Below, piece by piece: positions 17,434-26,593 of a stretch of DNA of 53,882 nucleotides (its first letter is position 1; each line of letters begins with the position of its first letter). Below the pieces are notes generated by a model. That model did no database searches, was not told the DNA's origin, and saw nothing but the letters and a program-made list of their open reading frames with translations. The translations under genes were made by a program, and so were the position numbers. The stretch is from Gemmatimonadaceae bacterium (GTDB taxonomy: Bacteria > Gemmatimonadota > Gemmatimonadetes > Gemmatimonadales > Gemmatimonadaceae). The stretch is from contig JACCWE010000169.1 of the NCBI GenBank assembly GCA_013697785.1, positions 1 through 53,882 of the forward strand. The letters are read 5' to 3'.

Positions 17434-17464
17434 CACGTTGTGTCGCGGAGTGCAACACCGGTGT
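17432..17464. promoter_or_regulatory. Two adjacent palindromes upstream of an orphan gene
   Basis: GACAC-GTT-GTGTC (17432-17444) starts on the stop codon of the preceding gene, and the perfect palindrome ACACCGGTGT lies at 17455-17464. Both contain GTGT/ACAC cores. They could be operator sites for the gene at 17652 or a weak terminator for the membrane-protein gene; no T-tract follows. Confidence 0.3.
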
Positions 17465-17651
17465 CACTTGCAGGCAACAGTCGTTGATGTCCGCATCGTG
17501 CGCGACCGTGCGCCTTTACTATTGAGGTGTAGAACGAGTGAGAGCAGAGGAAAGCTTCGGCCTCTCTCTTGCTTTCTCGATACACTGAGCCAACGGCTCG
17601 CGGACGTCTCAGCAACGTCCGGCGCACGACCATTTTTTCACAGGAGGGAAA

Positions 17652-18188
17652 ATGGACTTCCTCGTCATGTTAGAGGAAGGTGTCGATCTGTCCCCTGTGC
17701 TCGCGCGGGTGGATTCGGTTCCCTCGGCCTTCTCCCAGGAGCGTTGCGACAGAGATGTCGTGACCCTCTACGGCATTCCGAAAACCGAGTCCCTTGCACT
17801 GGCGCTCGCGGCCGCGGTGGAGAGTCACCGTACCGGCGTGGGCCCTGGCACTTTCCGCCACCTCGGCCTTTTGGTCGGGCGTGGAGCAGTCGGTGATGCG
17901 GCGTGGCGTGATATCACGACCGGCGAGATCGTCACCCGAGATCTGGACATTCCACTCGATGTCCTCACAGCCACCGCGCAGCATCTCGTTGTGCATTTCG
18001 GGTCGAAGCTGCAGCGGCTCGTCGCAGGTCTTTCCATGCCGGACTGGCCGGAGGGCGCACGACGCGCCATCTCGATCACTCTGGACCCCGTCATCGAGCC
18101 GACGCTGGCTGCGATCGCGAAGATCGAGAGTGTGCTCGACATCTTCCGCGAATCGGACGGGATGGCCTTTGAGCTCGAAGGAGACTAA
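17652..18188 (+). CDS. Uncharacterised soluble protein of 178 residues
   Basis: The start is very well supported: AGGAGG at 17642-17647 lies four bases before ATG 17652. The protein has no signal peptide and no membrane helix. It starts MDFLVMLEEGVDLSPVLARV, contains a Gly-rich central strand region (HLGLLVGRGAVGD) and ends in an amphipathic helix with acidic residues (IAKIESVLDIFRESDGM). Single Cys. I do not recognise the family. It is flanked by a 218-bp upstream region with two palindromes and by a strong hairpin downstream, so it is a separate transcription unit. Confidence 0.65.
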   Translation: MDFLVMLEEGVDLSPVLARVDSVPSAFSQERCDRDVVTLYGIPKTESLALALAAAVESHRTGVGPGTFRHLGLLVGRGAVGDAAWRDITTGEIVTRDLDIPLDVLTATAQHLVVHFGSKLQRLVAGLSMPDWPEGARRAISITLDPVIEPTLAAIAKIESVLDIFRESDGMAFELEGD

Positions 18189-18216
18189 CGAACTTTCTCT
18201 TGGTCTGAATGCAGTG

Positions 18217-18247
18217 GAACGGGGGCGCCGAGGTGGCGCTCCCGTTC
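18217..18247. terminator. Hairpin between convergent genes
   Basis: A 13-bp stem with one G-T wobble (GAACGGGGGCGCC at 18217-18229 against GGCGCTCCCGTTC at 18235-18247) and a 5-base loop lies between the stops at 18188 and 18277. No long T-tract on either strand. The position suits a bidirectional terminator. Confidence 0.55.
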
Positions 18248-18276
18248 GTACATCCGGGAGTGACCGTCACTCATTC

Positions 18277-19854
18277 TCAGGCGTTACCGATCGCCGCGAT
18301 CGGGTCGCCAGCCGCGTCCGGCAGCTCGACGCCCATCATTCCCGCGATGGTTGGTGCGAGATCGAGCAGCGATGGCTCCCACGAGAGTCGTCCGTGCTCC
18401 ACTCCCGGCCCCGCAGCCACGAGCCAGCCCCCGGGCCGATGCTCCCCGCTCCTCCCGTAGTCGTTCGCTCCCTCCACCACGCCGAGCTTGTTCGAGGTGG
18501 CCCGCACGCGCGCTCCGGCCCCGGAGCCGAGTGCAGTGCTTCCGCGCGCGACGGCGTCGTTCCACTCCACGAGCAGGTCCGGAAGCGAGTCGAGATGCTC
18601 GCCCTCGTACAGCCCCCGCGTCCGAATCACCCGCTTCACGAGCGGTGCGCCGCTCACTTCGTCGACGATCGCCAGGAGATCCGCCTGCAGTTGAGCCACA
18701 AAGCGTGCTTCCTCGTCGCCCGGCGCGAGCGTACCGCGCGGCTCACGGCCCACAAGATTGAGACGAATACCGCTCACGGCGAGACCGTTGGCGAGCGGGA
18801 AGCACCGACTGCGATCGACGTCGACCCCGGTGGCCGGAACGCCCACGCGGACGCCTTCCTCGCGCACCGCGCGATCGCGCAGCGGGGCGAGCGTCGCTCG
18901 CACCGGCGTGGGAAGCGCGCGCCACACCCTTGCGATTTCCTCGCGCAATCGCTCCCCGAGCGATCGCGGTGTACGCGCGGCGACGCCAAGCGCGCAGAGG
19001 ATGTCGCGAAGGAGAAAGTGCGCGCCGAAGCGATGCGACATCCCATGCGCAGCGAAGACGACGATTTGCGCATCGCCTGCGGTCGCCACCAGCTCGCCGA
19101 TCGCGCAGTCGATCGCGCGATAGACCGTGCGCAGCGGATCTCCGGTGGCAGCTGCCACATGCGGTTCGTGCGCGGGATGCGACACGTCATGCAGATGCCA
19201 GCACTGATGCCCCACGCAGTGCGACTCGGTGAATACCTGCATGAACAGATCCCAGTTGCCCCGCGCGAGCAGCTCGGCGCTCCAGATCCCCTTGCGTCTG
19301 ACGCCCTCCTCGAGCGCCGCCACGAATTCGATGTAAGCTCCGGCGTCACGGGCGGGCGCGTCGCACGATGACGCGGCGGTGTGCTTGCCCGTCCGCGCCT
19401 CGATCTCCGCAGCGAGCTCCGGCGGGTTCGTGGCAAACCCGAAGAACGCATCGTGCGCGCCCCATTCCACCACCTGGACCCCGTGAAGCTCCGGCTCGAG
19501 CTTCGCGAGCGGTACGTCGAGTACTGCAACACGCTTCCCCGCTCGGCTCACGGCGCGCCAGAAGGGATCGCCCTCGACGAACGTGCCGCGGGCACGGTCC
19601 TCGAGCCTGTAGCTGCCGGGCACGAGCTGCATCTGATAGTGCAGACCGTGTCGCGACGGGTTGGTGCCCGTGTAGAACGAAGCCCACGTCGAGCCGACGA
19701 AGAATCCCTCGATTCCGCGTGTGCGCGCTACGAGTCCGCGCGCCGCGAGTGCCGCGAGGTTCGGCAACGAGCCGTCGGCGATCCATTCATCCAGGAGATC
19801 CGGGCTCGCAGCGTCGATGCCGAGAACGAGCACTTTCGTCGCCGGCGTGCTCAC
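18277..19854 (-). CDS. Alkaline-phosphatase-superfamily protein (type I phosphodiesterase-like)
   Basis: About 525 residues, cytoplasmic by sequence. The opening VLVLGIDAASPDLLDEW and the nucleophile region VGSTWASFYTGTNPSRHG are those of type I phosphodiesterase/nucleotide pyrophosphatases, which hydrolyse phosphodiester or phosphoanhydride bonds using two metals. Two other metal sites look changed: ESHCVGHQCWH where such enzymes usually have E-P-D-x-x-G-H, and FAAHGMSH where S-D-H-G-M is usual. The C-terminal part (LLVEWNDAVARG, GEHRPGGWLVAAGPG) is family-like. GTG 19854 overlaps the stop of the glycosyltransferase gene (GTGA), so the two are coupled; a role in processing a glycosylated product is a reasonable guess. 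Confidence 0.75.
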   Translation of the reverse strand: MSTPATKVLVLGIDAASPDLLDEWIADGSLPNLAALAARGLVARTRGIEGFFVGSTWASFYTGTNPSRHGLHYQMQLVPGSYRLEDRARGTFVEGDPFWRAVSRAGKRVAVLDVPLAKLEPELHGVQVVEWGAHDAFFGFATNPPELAAEIEARTGKHTAASSCDAPARDAGAYIEFVAALEEGVRRKGIWSAELLARGNWDLFMQVFTESHCVGHQCWHLHDVSHPAHEPHVAAATGDPLRTVYRAIDCAIGELVATAGDAQIVVFAAHGMSHRFGAHFLLRDILCALGVAARTPRSLGERLREEIARVWRALPTPVRATLAPLRDRAVREEGVRVGVPATGVDVDRSRCFPLANGLAVSGIRLNLVGREPRGTLAPGDEEARFVAQLQADLLAIVDEVSGAPLVKRVIRTRGLYEGEHLDSLPDLLVEWNDAVARGSTALGSGAGARVRATSNKLGVVEGANDYGRSGEHRPGGWLVAAGPGVEHGRLSWEPSLLDLAPTIAGMMGVELPDAAGDPIAAIGNA

Positions 19855-20744
19855 GAGCGTATCCGCACTGCATCGCGCAGCAGGTGCCGGGTGAACGAGA
19901 GATAGCGCCAGCCCGCGGGCTGCAAGAGCGATGCGAGGTGCCACCGCCACGCGTCGCGCGGCGCACCGGCCAGCCGGTCGTAGTCCGCCGCCGCGTGGTA
20001 GGCGTCGGCAATGCGCGCGCGCAGTACACGCCGCACGTCTTCCGGAAGATTCAATGCCATGATGGAGCGCAGCGCGCGCACCTGGCCGAGCACATACGCG
20101 CGCGACTGCGACTCGGCCGATGGGCTTCCGATGTTGTAAATCACCGTTGGCGTGTCGACCCAGACGATCGGATACTCCGACGCGATGCGCAGAGCGAGAT
20201 ACGTGCACTCGAGATAGCTTGGCATCTCCTCGAACGCGCTCACTCCGACCAGCTCGGTGCGGCAGAGCCAGGAGCCTGGAAGGCACCAATTGCCTTCGAG
20301 CATCGAGCGAATGGGATCGGCGTTGACGTCCTGCGTGGGCTTCACGTGCAGCTCGTCGCCGACACCGCTCCGCCTGTAGCCGTTCGTGACTACGGCCGCG
20401 CACTCCGCGCGCTGCTCGAGCGCTCGAACGCGCAGGAGCAGTGCACCGGGAAGGTAGCGATCGTCATCGTCCAGGGCCGTGAACCAGGGCGTGCGGACCA
20501 TCGATCGTCCCACGATGAGCGCGTTCGGAAGCCCGCGCGCCTCGAGTGTCACGAGGGTGATTCGTGTATCGTTCTGGAGCAACCGTGCCACCTCGACGCT
20601 GCGACGCGGCCCGTTCAGCACCACGATGACTGTTGAGCAAACACCGGGCTGTTCGAGCGCGCTGTCGATCGCGACCTGGAGCGAGGCGGCGCGCTCGCGC
20701 AGGCCGAGCGTCGGGATGATGATTGTGACGGCGGGATCGGCCAC
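19851..20744 (-). CDS. Family 2 glycosyltransferase
   Basis: About 297 residues. The fold signature is clear: VTIIIPTLGLRERAASLQ at the N-terminus, VIVVLNGP, the nucleotide-sugar region SMVRTPWFTALDDDDRYLPG with an Asp-rich motif, and LEGNWCLPGSWLCRTELV. It transfers a sugar from a nucleotide donor; acceptor unknown. No membrane helices, so soluble or peripheral. GTG 20744 (VADPAVTIII) is chosen because the longer frame would run into the divergent oxidoreductase gene; no strong ribosome site is visible. It is translationally coupled to the phosphodiesterase-like gene. Confidence 0.82.
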   Translation of the reverse strand: MADPAVTIIIPTLGLRERAASLQVAIDSALEQPGVCSTVIVVLNGPRRSVEVARLLQNDTRITLVTLEARGLPNALIVGRSMVRTPWFTALDDDDRYLPGALLLRVRALEQRAECAAVVTNGYRRSGVGDELHVKPTQDVNADPIRSMLEGNWCLPGSWLCRTELVGVSAFEEMPSYLECTYLALRIASEYPIVWVDTPTVIYNIGSPSAESQSRAYVLGQVRALRSIMALNLPEDVRRVLRARIADAYHAAADYDRLAGAPRDAWRWHLASLLQPAGWRYLSFTRHLLRDAVRIRS

Positions 20745-20776
20745 GGTTACACGCGCCCAACGAAAGGCGGAGCTGC

Positions 20777-22288
20777 ATGGAGCTCGACGCACGAGGATTT
20801 ACCGACGGAACGACCCTCGACACGGATCTTTGCATCGTCGGCGCGGGGCCGGCGGGACTCGTGCTGTCGGCGGAGCTGGTGGATGCCCAATGCGATGTGC
20901 TCGTGTTGGAGAGCGGCAGTGCGCGGTCCGGCCCCGAGATCCTGGCACTCAACGATGGCGACCTCTCTGGCGATGACTATAACGGCGTTGGCCGAACTCG
21001 TCACAGGGGGGTGGGCGGGACGTCGGCGCTCTGGAATTCGGTGGTCGGAGGCAGGACGGCCGCGAAGTATGCCCCCCTCGATCCGGGAGACTTCGAGGAG
21101 CGGCCGGGCTACGACCACAGCGGATGGCCATTCGGCATCGCCGAGTTACGCGAGGACTACGCACGCGCGCAGCGCATTTGCGGGCTCGGACAGTTTGCCT
21201 ACGATGCGGCGACATGGACATCCGCGGGCCACGAGCCGTGGGCCGCGTCCGGGCCGGCACTGGTCTCGCGTGTCTATCAGGGCGGAACACGCGCGGCGCT
21301 CGTCGAACCGCTTCGCGCGTCGATTGCGCGTGCGACCAACGTGCGGCTTTGCACGCACGCCACCGCCGTGGCGATGCGACCGGATGCCGCTAATCGGCGA
21401 ATCGTCGAGCTCTCGATCGCGACGCCCGGAGGTCCGCGATGGAGCGTGCGCGCGAAGCGTGTCGTGCTCGCGGCCGGCGCCGTGGAGAATGCCCGGATGC
21501 TCCTGCTCGCCGGCGATGGATCCGCGGTGCCCGGCAATGGCTCCGGATGGGTCGGATGCGGCTTCATGGAGCATCCGCGCGATCGCGCCCTCGTGCTGCG
21601 TCCGCACGCATCGGGCGTATACGCGCAATCGAGCTTCTACGATCAACGGAAAGCTGCGGACGGCACCTGGCTCATCGGCCGCCTCGCACTCAGCGACGAG
21701 GTGCTCGCGTCGGGCAGGGTGTTGAACGCGTCGGGGACTCTCATCCCGCGTCTCGGTTCCGCGATTCGACGAGCCAGAGAGGTGATCCCCGGATTCGCCG
21801 CGCGGTGGATGCCGACCGAGGCGCACGGCTGGTCCAGCCGCCGCAACCCTGCGCGCGTTTTCGATGGCTTCACCGTGTTGCTCAACGTCGAGCAGTCGCC
21901 GCATGCCGAAAACCGCGTGACGCTGAGCGCGCGGCGGGACTCGCTCGGCGTCCCCCTTCCGTCGCTGCACTGGCGCTGGCGTGCCGACGACCACGAACGG
22001 CTGAAACGCTTGCGCGCGATCGTCGCAACAGAGCTCGCGGCGATCGGCGAAGTCACGATCGACGTCGAGTCGCGTCCCGATCCGAATGCGAATCATCACG
22101 CGGGAACCACGCGCATGCATGACGATCCGGCCCACGGCGTGACCGACCGCGATGGCCGTGTCCATGGGACGGAGAATCTGTACATCGCGGGCGCTTCCAC
22201 CTTTCCCACCGCCGGATTCGCGAACCCCGTGTTGACCATCGTCGCTCTGGCGGTGCGACTCGCGCGACACTTGAGGAGCGAGTGCTGA
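20777..22288 (+). CDS. GMC-family FAD-dependent oxidoreductase
   Basis: A 503-residue flavoenzyme. The dinucleotide fold is at residues 19-45 (CIVGAGPAGLVLSAEL, then VLVLESGS), the second FAD-binding region is HRGVGGTSALWNSVVGG, and the C-terminal GMC half carries NHHAGTTRMHDD and YIAGASTFPTAGFANP. The family oxidises alcohols, sugars or related substrates. There is no signal peptide, so it is cytoplasmic. AGGCGGAG lies just before ATG 20777. Only 32 bp separate it from the divergent glycosyltransferase start, so a shared promoter region is likely. Substrate cannot be inferred beyond a possible sugar link to its neighbours. Confidence 0.9.
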   Translation: MELDARGFTDGTTLDTDLCIVGAGPAGLVLSAELVDAQCDVLVLESGSARSGPEILALNDGDLSGDDYNGVGRTRHRGVGGTSALWNSVVGGRTAAKYAPLDPGDFEERPGYDHSGWPFGIAELREDYARAQRICGLGQFAYDAATWTSAGHEPWAASGPALVSRVYQGGTRAALVEPLRASIARATNVRLCTHATAVAMRPDAANRRIVELSIATPGGPRWSVRAKRVVLAAGAVENARMLLLAGDGSAVPGNGSGWVGCGFMEHPRDRALVLRPHASGVYAQSSFYDQRKAADGTWLIGRLALSDEVLASGRVLNASGTLIPRLGSAIRRAREVIPGFAARWMPTEAHGWSSRRNPARVFDGFTVLLNVEQSPHAENRVTLSARRDSLGVPLPSLHWRWRADDHERLKRLRAIVATELAAIGEVTIDVESRPDPNANHHAGTTRMHDDPAHGVTDRDGRVHGTENLYIAGASTFPTAGFANPVLTIVALAVRLARHLRSEC

Positions 22289-22344
22289 GTACGCACGATG
22301 GTCGAGGCACGAGCTGAAGGAGTGAGCCGTGCTGGAGTTCATCC

Positions 22345-23877
22345 ATGCGGCGACATATCTTCGCTGCCATGATGATCTCCCGCGTCGCCGCCGGCGTTCT
22401 CGCCCTCGCGCTCCTTGCACCTTCCGCCGCCGCCCAATCACCCCTCGCCAACTTCGACGCCTACGTCGCGCGCGGCGTTCGCGACTGGGATATCCCCGGG
22501 CTCGCGATCGCCGTCGTTAAGGACGACTCCGTGGTGTTCGCCAAGGGCTACGGTGTGCGCAAGCTCGGCACGCAGGACTCCGTGAACACGCACACGCTCT
22601 TCGCCAACGCGTCCACCACCAAGGCCTTCACGTCGTTCGTGGTCGAGCTCATGGTCGACGAAGGGAAGCTGCGGATCGACGCGCCAGTGACCACCTACAT
22701 GCCGGCGTTCCGCCTGTCCGATCCCATCGCGACACGGCAGATCACCGTCGCCGATCTCCTTTCGCATCGCACCGGCGTTCCCGAGGCCGACTATATCTGG
22801 TACGACGACACATCGTCGTTCCCCGAAATCATGCGGCGGCTCAGCTATGTGCCCTTCAACGCGCCGCTCCGCTCGCACTTCGAATATCAGAACATCACCT
22901 ATGCGCTCGCCGGCAACCTGGCCGCCGACCGCGCAGGTACCACGTGGGGGAAGCTCGTCCACGATCGCATTCTCGCCCCGCTCGGGATGCGCGAGACGAC
23001 CACCGGCACGCCGGAGGAGTCGTCGCACCGGAACATGGCGTTCGCGCACGACTACGTGAACGACACCGTTCGCCCGATCAAGCGCTACGCCACCGACAAC
23101 ATCGCCCCCGCCGGCGCGATGTACTCGAGCGTCTCCGACATGGCGATCTGGATGCGCTTCCTCCTCGACAGCGCGCGCATCGGCGGGAAGCGCCTCCTCT
23201 CGGCGCGCGGCTACGCCGATCTCTTCGCGCCGCGGATTCTCGTCGACGACAAGCAGTTCTACCCGACCGCGAAGCTCACGCATCCGCGTTTCCAGGGATA
23301 CGGCGAGGGGTGGTTCCTCGAGGACTACCGCGGCGAGTTCGTCGCCTTTCACACCGGGAGCATCGACGGGATGGTCGCCATCGTCGGCCTCATCCCCGCG
23401 CGTAACCTCGGTGTCGTGGTGTTCGCCAATCGCGATCACGCCGAGTTGCGACACGCGCTCATGTATACGGTGTTCGACAGGTACATCGGCGCGTCGAAGC
23501 ACGACTGGAGCGCGGAAATGCTCACTTTGTACTCGGCGCTGCGCGAGGAAGGGAAGAAGGGCGAGCGCGAGATCGACGCCGCCCACGTCACGGGGACGCA
23601 GCCCTCGCTCCCGCTCGCGCGCTACGCCGGTGTATACGCGGACAGCCTGTTCGGCACCGCGATGGTGAAGGTCGATGGAAAGAAGCTCGTCGTCACCTTC
23701 GGGCCGTTGAACATCGCCGATCTCGAGCACTGGCATTACGACACCTTCATGGCGCACTGGCGCGACGCGTACCGCGGCCGCCAGCCGATGACCTTCAGGC
23801 TAGCTGATGATGGAACGGTGGCGGGACTCGCGCTCGGCGACGAGGTCTTCTTCAAGCGCGTGGCGATCAAGCCGTGA
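22345..23877 (+). CDS. Secreted serine beta-lactamase-like hydrolase
   Basis: A 510-residue exported protein with signal peptide to about residue 30 (VLALALLAPSAAAQ). All three motifs of the serine beta-lactamase/penicillin-binding fold are present: Ser90-x-x-Lys93 in NASTTKAF, Tyr181-Gln-Asn183, and His336-Thr-Gly338. The C-terminal 130 residues form a beta-rich extra domain (LARYAGVYADSLFGTAMV) common in this class of esterases, peptidases and DD-carboxypeptidase-like enzymes. Such proteins are rarely true beta-lactamases; a peptidase or esterase role is more likely. It converges on the large regulator gene with 9 bp between stops. Confidence 0.88.
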   Translation: MRRHIFAAMMISRVAAGVLALALLAPSAAAQSPLANFDAYVARGVRDWDIPGLAIAVVKDDSVVFAKGYGVRKLGTQDSVNTHTLFANASTTKAFTSFVVELMVDEGKLRIDAPVTTYMPAFRLSDPIATRQITVADLLSHRTGVPEADYIWYDDTSSFPEIMRRLSYVPFNAPLRSHFEYQNITYALAGNLAADRAGTTWGKLVHDRILAPLGMRETTTGTPEESSHRNMAFAHDYVNDTVRPIKRYATDNIAPAGAMYSSVSDMAIWMRFLLDSARIGGKRLLSARGYADLFAPRILVDDKQFYPTAKLTHPRFQGYGEGWFLEDYRGEFVAFHTGSIDGMVAIVGLIPARNLGVVVFANRDHAELRHALMYTVFDRYIGASKHDWSAEMLTLYSALREEGKKGEREIDAAHVTGTQPSLPLARYAGVYADSLFGTAMVKVDGKKLVVTFGPLNIADLEHWHYDTFMAHWRDAYRGRQPMTFRLADDGTVAGLALGDEVFFKRVAIKP

Positions 23878-23886
23878 TGCGCCGCG

Positions 23887-26514
23887 TCAGTCGCGCGGGG
23901 TCATGAGAGCGGCGTAGCCCGGCTCGCCCCGCAGGACTCTGAAGGCGGGATCGACGTGCAGATACAACGGCCACGCGCCCGCATCGATCGCCTCGCGGAG
24001 ACGCGCCACGGCATCCGCGCGATGCCCGAGCAGTGCGGCGTCGCGCGCACGGTAGTAGCTCGCCGTCCAGCTCACGGAGTCTCCGTGTTGACGCGAGAGC
24101 CACGCATCTCCCGCGCTGGTGACCGCGCTATCACCGCGCTCGGCGGCGAGCCCCGCCACCATCCCGCGGTAGTCGACGTTCGTGCTATCGGTGGCGAGCA
24201 GCGATCGCGCGATCTGCTCGGCCTGCGGGTACTGGCCCATGAGGTCGAGCGCCCACACCGCGACGATGCGTTCCTCGATGCTCGAGCGCTCGTCGGCGAC
24301 GCGTCCGCGGTACCAGTCCATTGCTCGCGCCGCAACTTTTTTAGACGTCGCGCTGTCGCCGTGCACCGCGAGCTCGCGCGAGACCCAGACGGCCACCCAC
24401 GCCGGCGTCGCCGAGTACTGAGGCCGCCCGTTCGTGTACGGGGCGAGCCCAAGATGGTTCGACGTTTCCGTCTGCAGCGTGAGCGCGGTGTCGACGAGAG
24501 CGAGCACCTCGCGGGGCCTGCCGAGCGCTGCGAGCGCGCGCCCGCGCAGCCACGCGCGCGTGAGGGGTGCGATGTTCGGCATCTCGCTCGCGCGCCGGAG
24601 CTCATCGTCGTGGCGGCCCAGGAGGTGAAGCGCCTCGGTGAACCCGCTCCAGTAGTCGAAGTGGGATGAGTCGGTGGTCCAACTGAGATCGGTCTGCGGA
24701 TTGATGGTTTCGAGCATCTGGAGCGCGCGCTCCGGGCGATTCGCGTAGAGCGCCGCCGCCGCGGCCGAGATGCGCATGCCGGAGGTTCGCGGCGCGAGCT
24801 CTGCACGCTCGAGGGTGAGTCGCAGCAGCTCGTCGTTGTGGCCGTGGCAGTGCGCGATGCCGATCTGCAGCGACAGCCGCTGGATGCGCTCGATGCGGTG
24901 CCTTGTCGCGCTGAGCGTGCGCGCGATCGAGTCGACGATCGCGCACTGGTTGTTGTTGGACGCGACCGTCGCGGCGGCGATCGCCGCTCCTGTGAAGGCT
25001 GGGTCGTGGCGCGAGGCGTCGAGAAAGAGCACCGTCGCGCGGTTGTAGTCGCCGTGCCAGTAGGCGTCCCAGCCCTCCACATACGACTTGTAGACCTCGA
25101 ACGGCGGAACCTCATCATCGCCTTCGAGGCTTCGCGGCCCGAGATCGTGCATCTGCGCCGCGAGCGCGGTCATCACGCGCGAGCGGAGCTGCTCGAGCGC
25201 GGCAACGGGTGCGTTCGCATCCGCGGCGATCGGGCCGACGGTGCGGACTATTCGGCCCGTTGCCGCATCGGTAACGGACGCCTGGAAGAGGACGCTGTCT
25301 CCCGTGCGGTAATAGTTGCCGGAGACGACCATCGATGCACCGGTGCGATGCGCGAGGGTCACCGGATCTACGATCGATCCATCGGTCGTGCGTCCCTGCA
25401 CGAAGACGGCGCGTGGATCGACGACATCCACGAGCTGGGTGCGCAGAAGTCCCTGCGTCAGCCAGTCCGAGGCCATGCGCCCGAGCGATGCGAAGTGCTC
25501 GTCACCGGTGAGATTTTCGAAAACGTCGACGACTACGCGTGTGCGCGAGGGTCCGGGCGCGCGTACATGCGACGCGCGCGACGTGTGCACGAGCGTCGCC
25601 ACGATCGCCGCCGCGATAAGTGCGCCGAGCGCGATCGCGATGCCGATGCCGCGACGGGAGCGGGGAGGAGCCGCGGTGGGTGGGGCGGCGGCCGCGGTTT
25701 CGGGAGCGAGGTGCACGATCGGATGCTCGGCGACTGCTTCTGCCTTCACGGCCCCACTCGCCTGCGCTGCGGCGCGCGGCGGATGGTGTTCCGCTCCCGC
25801 GCGGATCCGCGCCGCAAGCGCCGCGCTCTCCGCGCTCGGCTTCGCGTCGAACTGGATCGACAGGTGCCGCGCGAAGGAATCGTAGAGCCGGAGCGCGCCG
25901 CCCCGATCGTCGATCGCATCGTGCAGCGACATCGCGCGGCGCAGAAAGCTCTCGTCGTCTGGCATCAGCGTGCAGATCCGCTGCGCCCAGTACGCGGCGC
26001 CTGCGCCTTCGCCCGCCTTCTCGTCGCGCTCGACGAGCGCCCGCAGCGCGCGCACCACCTGCTCGATCACGCGGGCGCGCTCGCGCGTGAGCCACTCTTC
26101 GTACGCCTCGCCCGCGCGGGCGAGGTGCATCCCGGCGAGCAGCTCGCCGCGGTAGTAGTCAACCGCCTCCTCGTATCGCCCCGCCGCCGTGGCCGCGAAC
26201 AGCTTCGTCACATCGCTGGTGATCACGGCGGGATCGATCGTGAGCGCCTCGTCTCCCTTCGTGATGATCACGCCGTCGCCAACGGCTTCGCGAATGTGGT
26301 AGAGCGTGTTCCGGAGCGCGCGGCGCGCGGCGAACTGATCGAGCTCCGGCCAGAACATGGCGGCGAGGCTGTCGCGGCGGTGATAGCCATCGCCGCCGGC
26401 AAGCACCAGATATGCAAGTAGCGCAAAGCGCTTCGGCTGCGCGGGGAGCGAACCGAGCTCGCGCCCTTCCGAGTCGCGGACGGCGTGCAGGCCAAGAAGA
26501 GTTAGCTCGATCAT
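23887..26514 (-). CDS. SARP-like regulator with BTAD, membrane helix, TolB-like domain and TPR repeats
   Basis: About 875 residues with four parts: an N-terminal winged helix (MIELTLLGLHAVRD, then RFALLAYLVLAGG and RRALRNTLYHIREAVG), a bacterial transcriptional activation domain (about 97-250), a single membrane helix (GIAIALGALIAAAIVATLV, about 310-330), then a TolB/FlgO-like domain (VDVFENLTGDEHFASLGR) and a long TPR-like region. So a cytoplasmic DNA-binding head seems tethered to an extracytoplasmic sensor, as in CadC-type regulators. ATG 26514 is chosen since the longer frame adds an unrelated Arg-rich tail overlapping the divergent gene. The target is unknown; the divergent secreted-protein gene is one candidate. 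Confidence 0.82.
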   Translation of the reverse strand: MIELTLLGLHAVRDSEGRELGSLPAQPKRFALLAYLVLAGGDGYHRRDSLAAMFWPELDQFAARRALRNTLYHIREAVGDGVIITKGDEALTIDPAVITSDVTKLFAATAAGRYEEAVDYYRGELLAGMHLARAGEAYEEWLTRERARVIEQVVRALRALVERDEKAGEGAGAAYWAQRICTLMPDDESFLRRAMSLHDAIDDRGGALRLYDSFARHLSIQFDAKPSAESAALAARIRAGAEHHPPRAAAQASGAVKAEAVAEHPIVHLAPETAAAAPPTAAPPRSRRGIGIAIALGALIAAAIVATLVHTSRASHVRAPGPSRTRVVVDVFENLTGDEHFASLGRMASDWLTQGLLRTQLVDVVDPRAVFVQGRTTDGSIVDPVTLAHRTGASMVVSGNYYRTGDSVLFQASVTDAATGRIVRTVGPIAADANAPVAALEQLRSRVMTALAAQMHDLGPRSLEGDDEVPPFEVYKSYVEGWDAYWHGDYNRATVLFLDASRHDPAFTGAAIAAATVASNNNQCAIVDSIARTLSATRHRIERIQRLSLQIGIAHCHGHNDELLRLTLERAELAPRTSGMRISAAAAALYANRPERALQMLETINPQTDLSWTTDSSHFDYWSGFTEALHLLGRHDDELRRASEMPNIAPLTRAWLRGRALAALGRPREVLALVDTALTLQTETSNHLGLAPYTNGRPQYSATPAWVAVWVSRELAVHGDSATSKKVAARAMDWYRGRVADERSSIEERIVAVWALDLMGQYPQAEQIARSLLATDSTNVDYRGMVAGLAAERGDSAVTSAGDAWLSRQHGDSVSWTASYYRARDAALLGHRADAVARLREAIDAGAWPLYLHVDPAFRVLRGEPGYAALMTPRD

Positions 26515-26593
26515 CAGGGTTCGAACGTAGGGACTGCGCCGTCTCTCAGCAATAAACGCCGGTGAGACAGCGCCGCGACGCGACGCGGCTACC

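Noticed and set aside
22345-23877. Calling the serine hydrolase a beta-lactamase resistance gene
   Set aside because: The three motifs define the fold, not the substrate; length and the extra C-terminal domain fit esterase/peptidase relatives.
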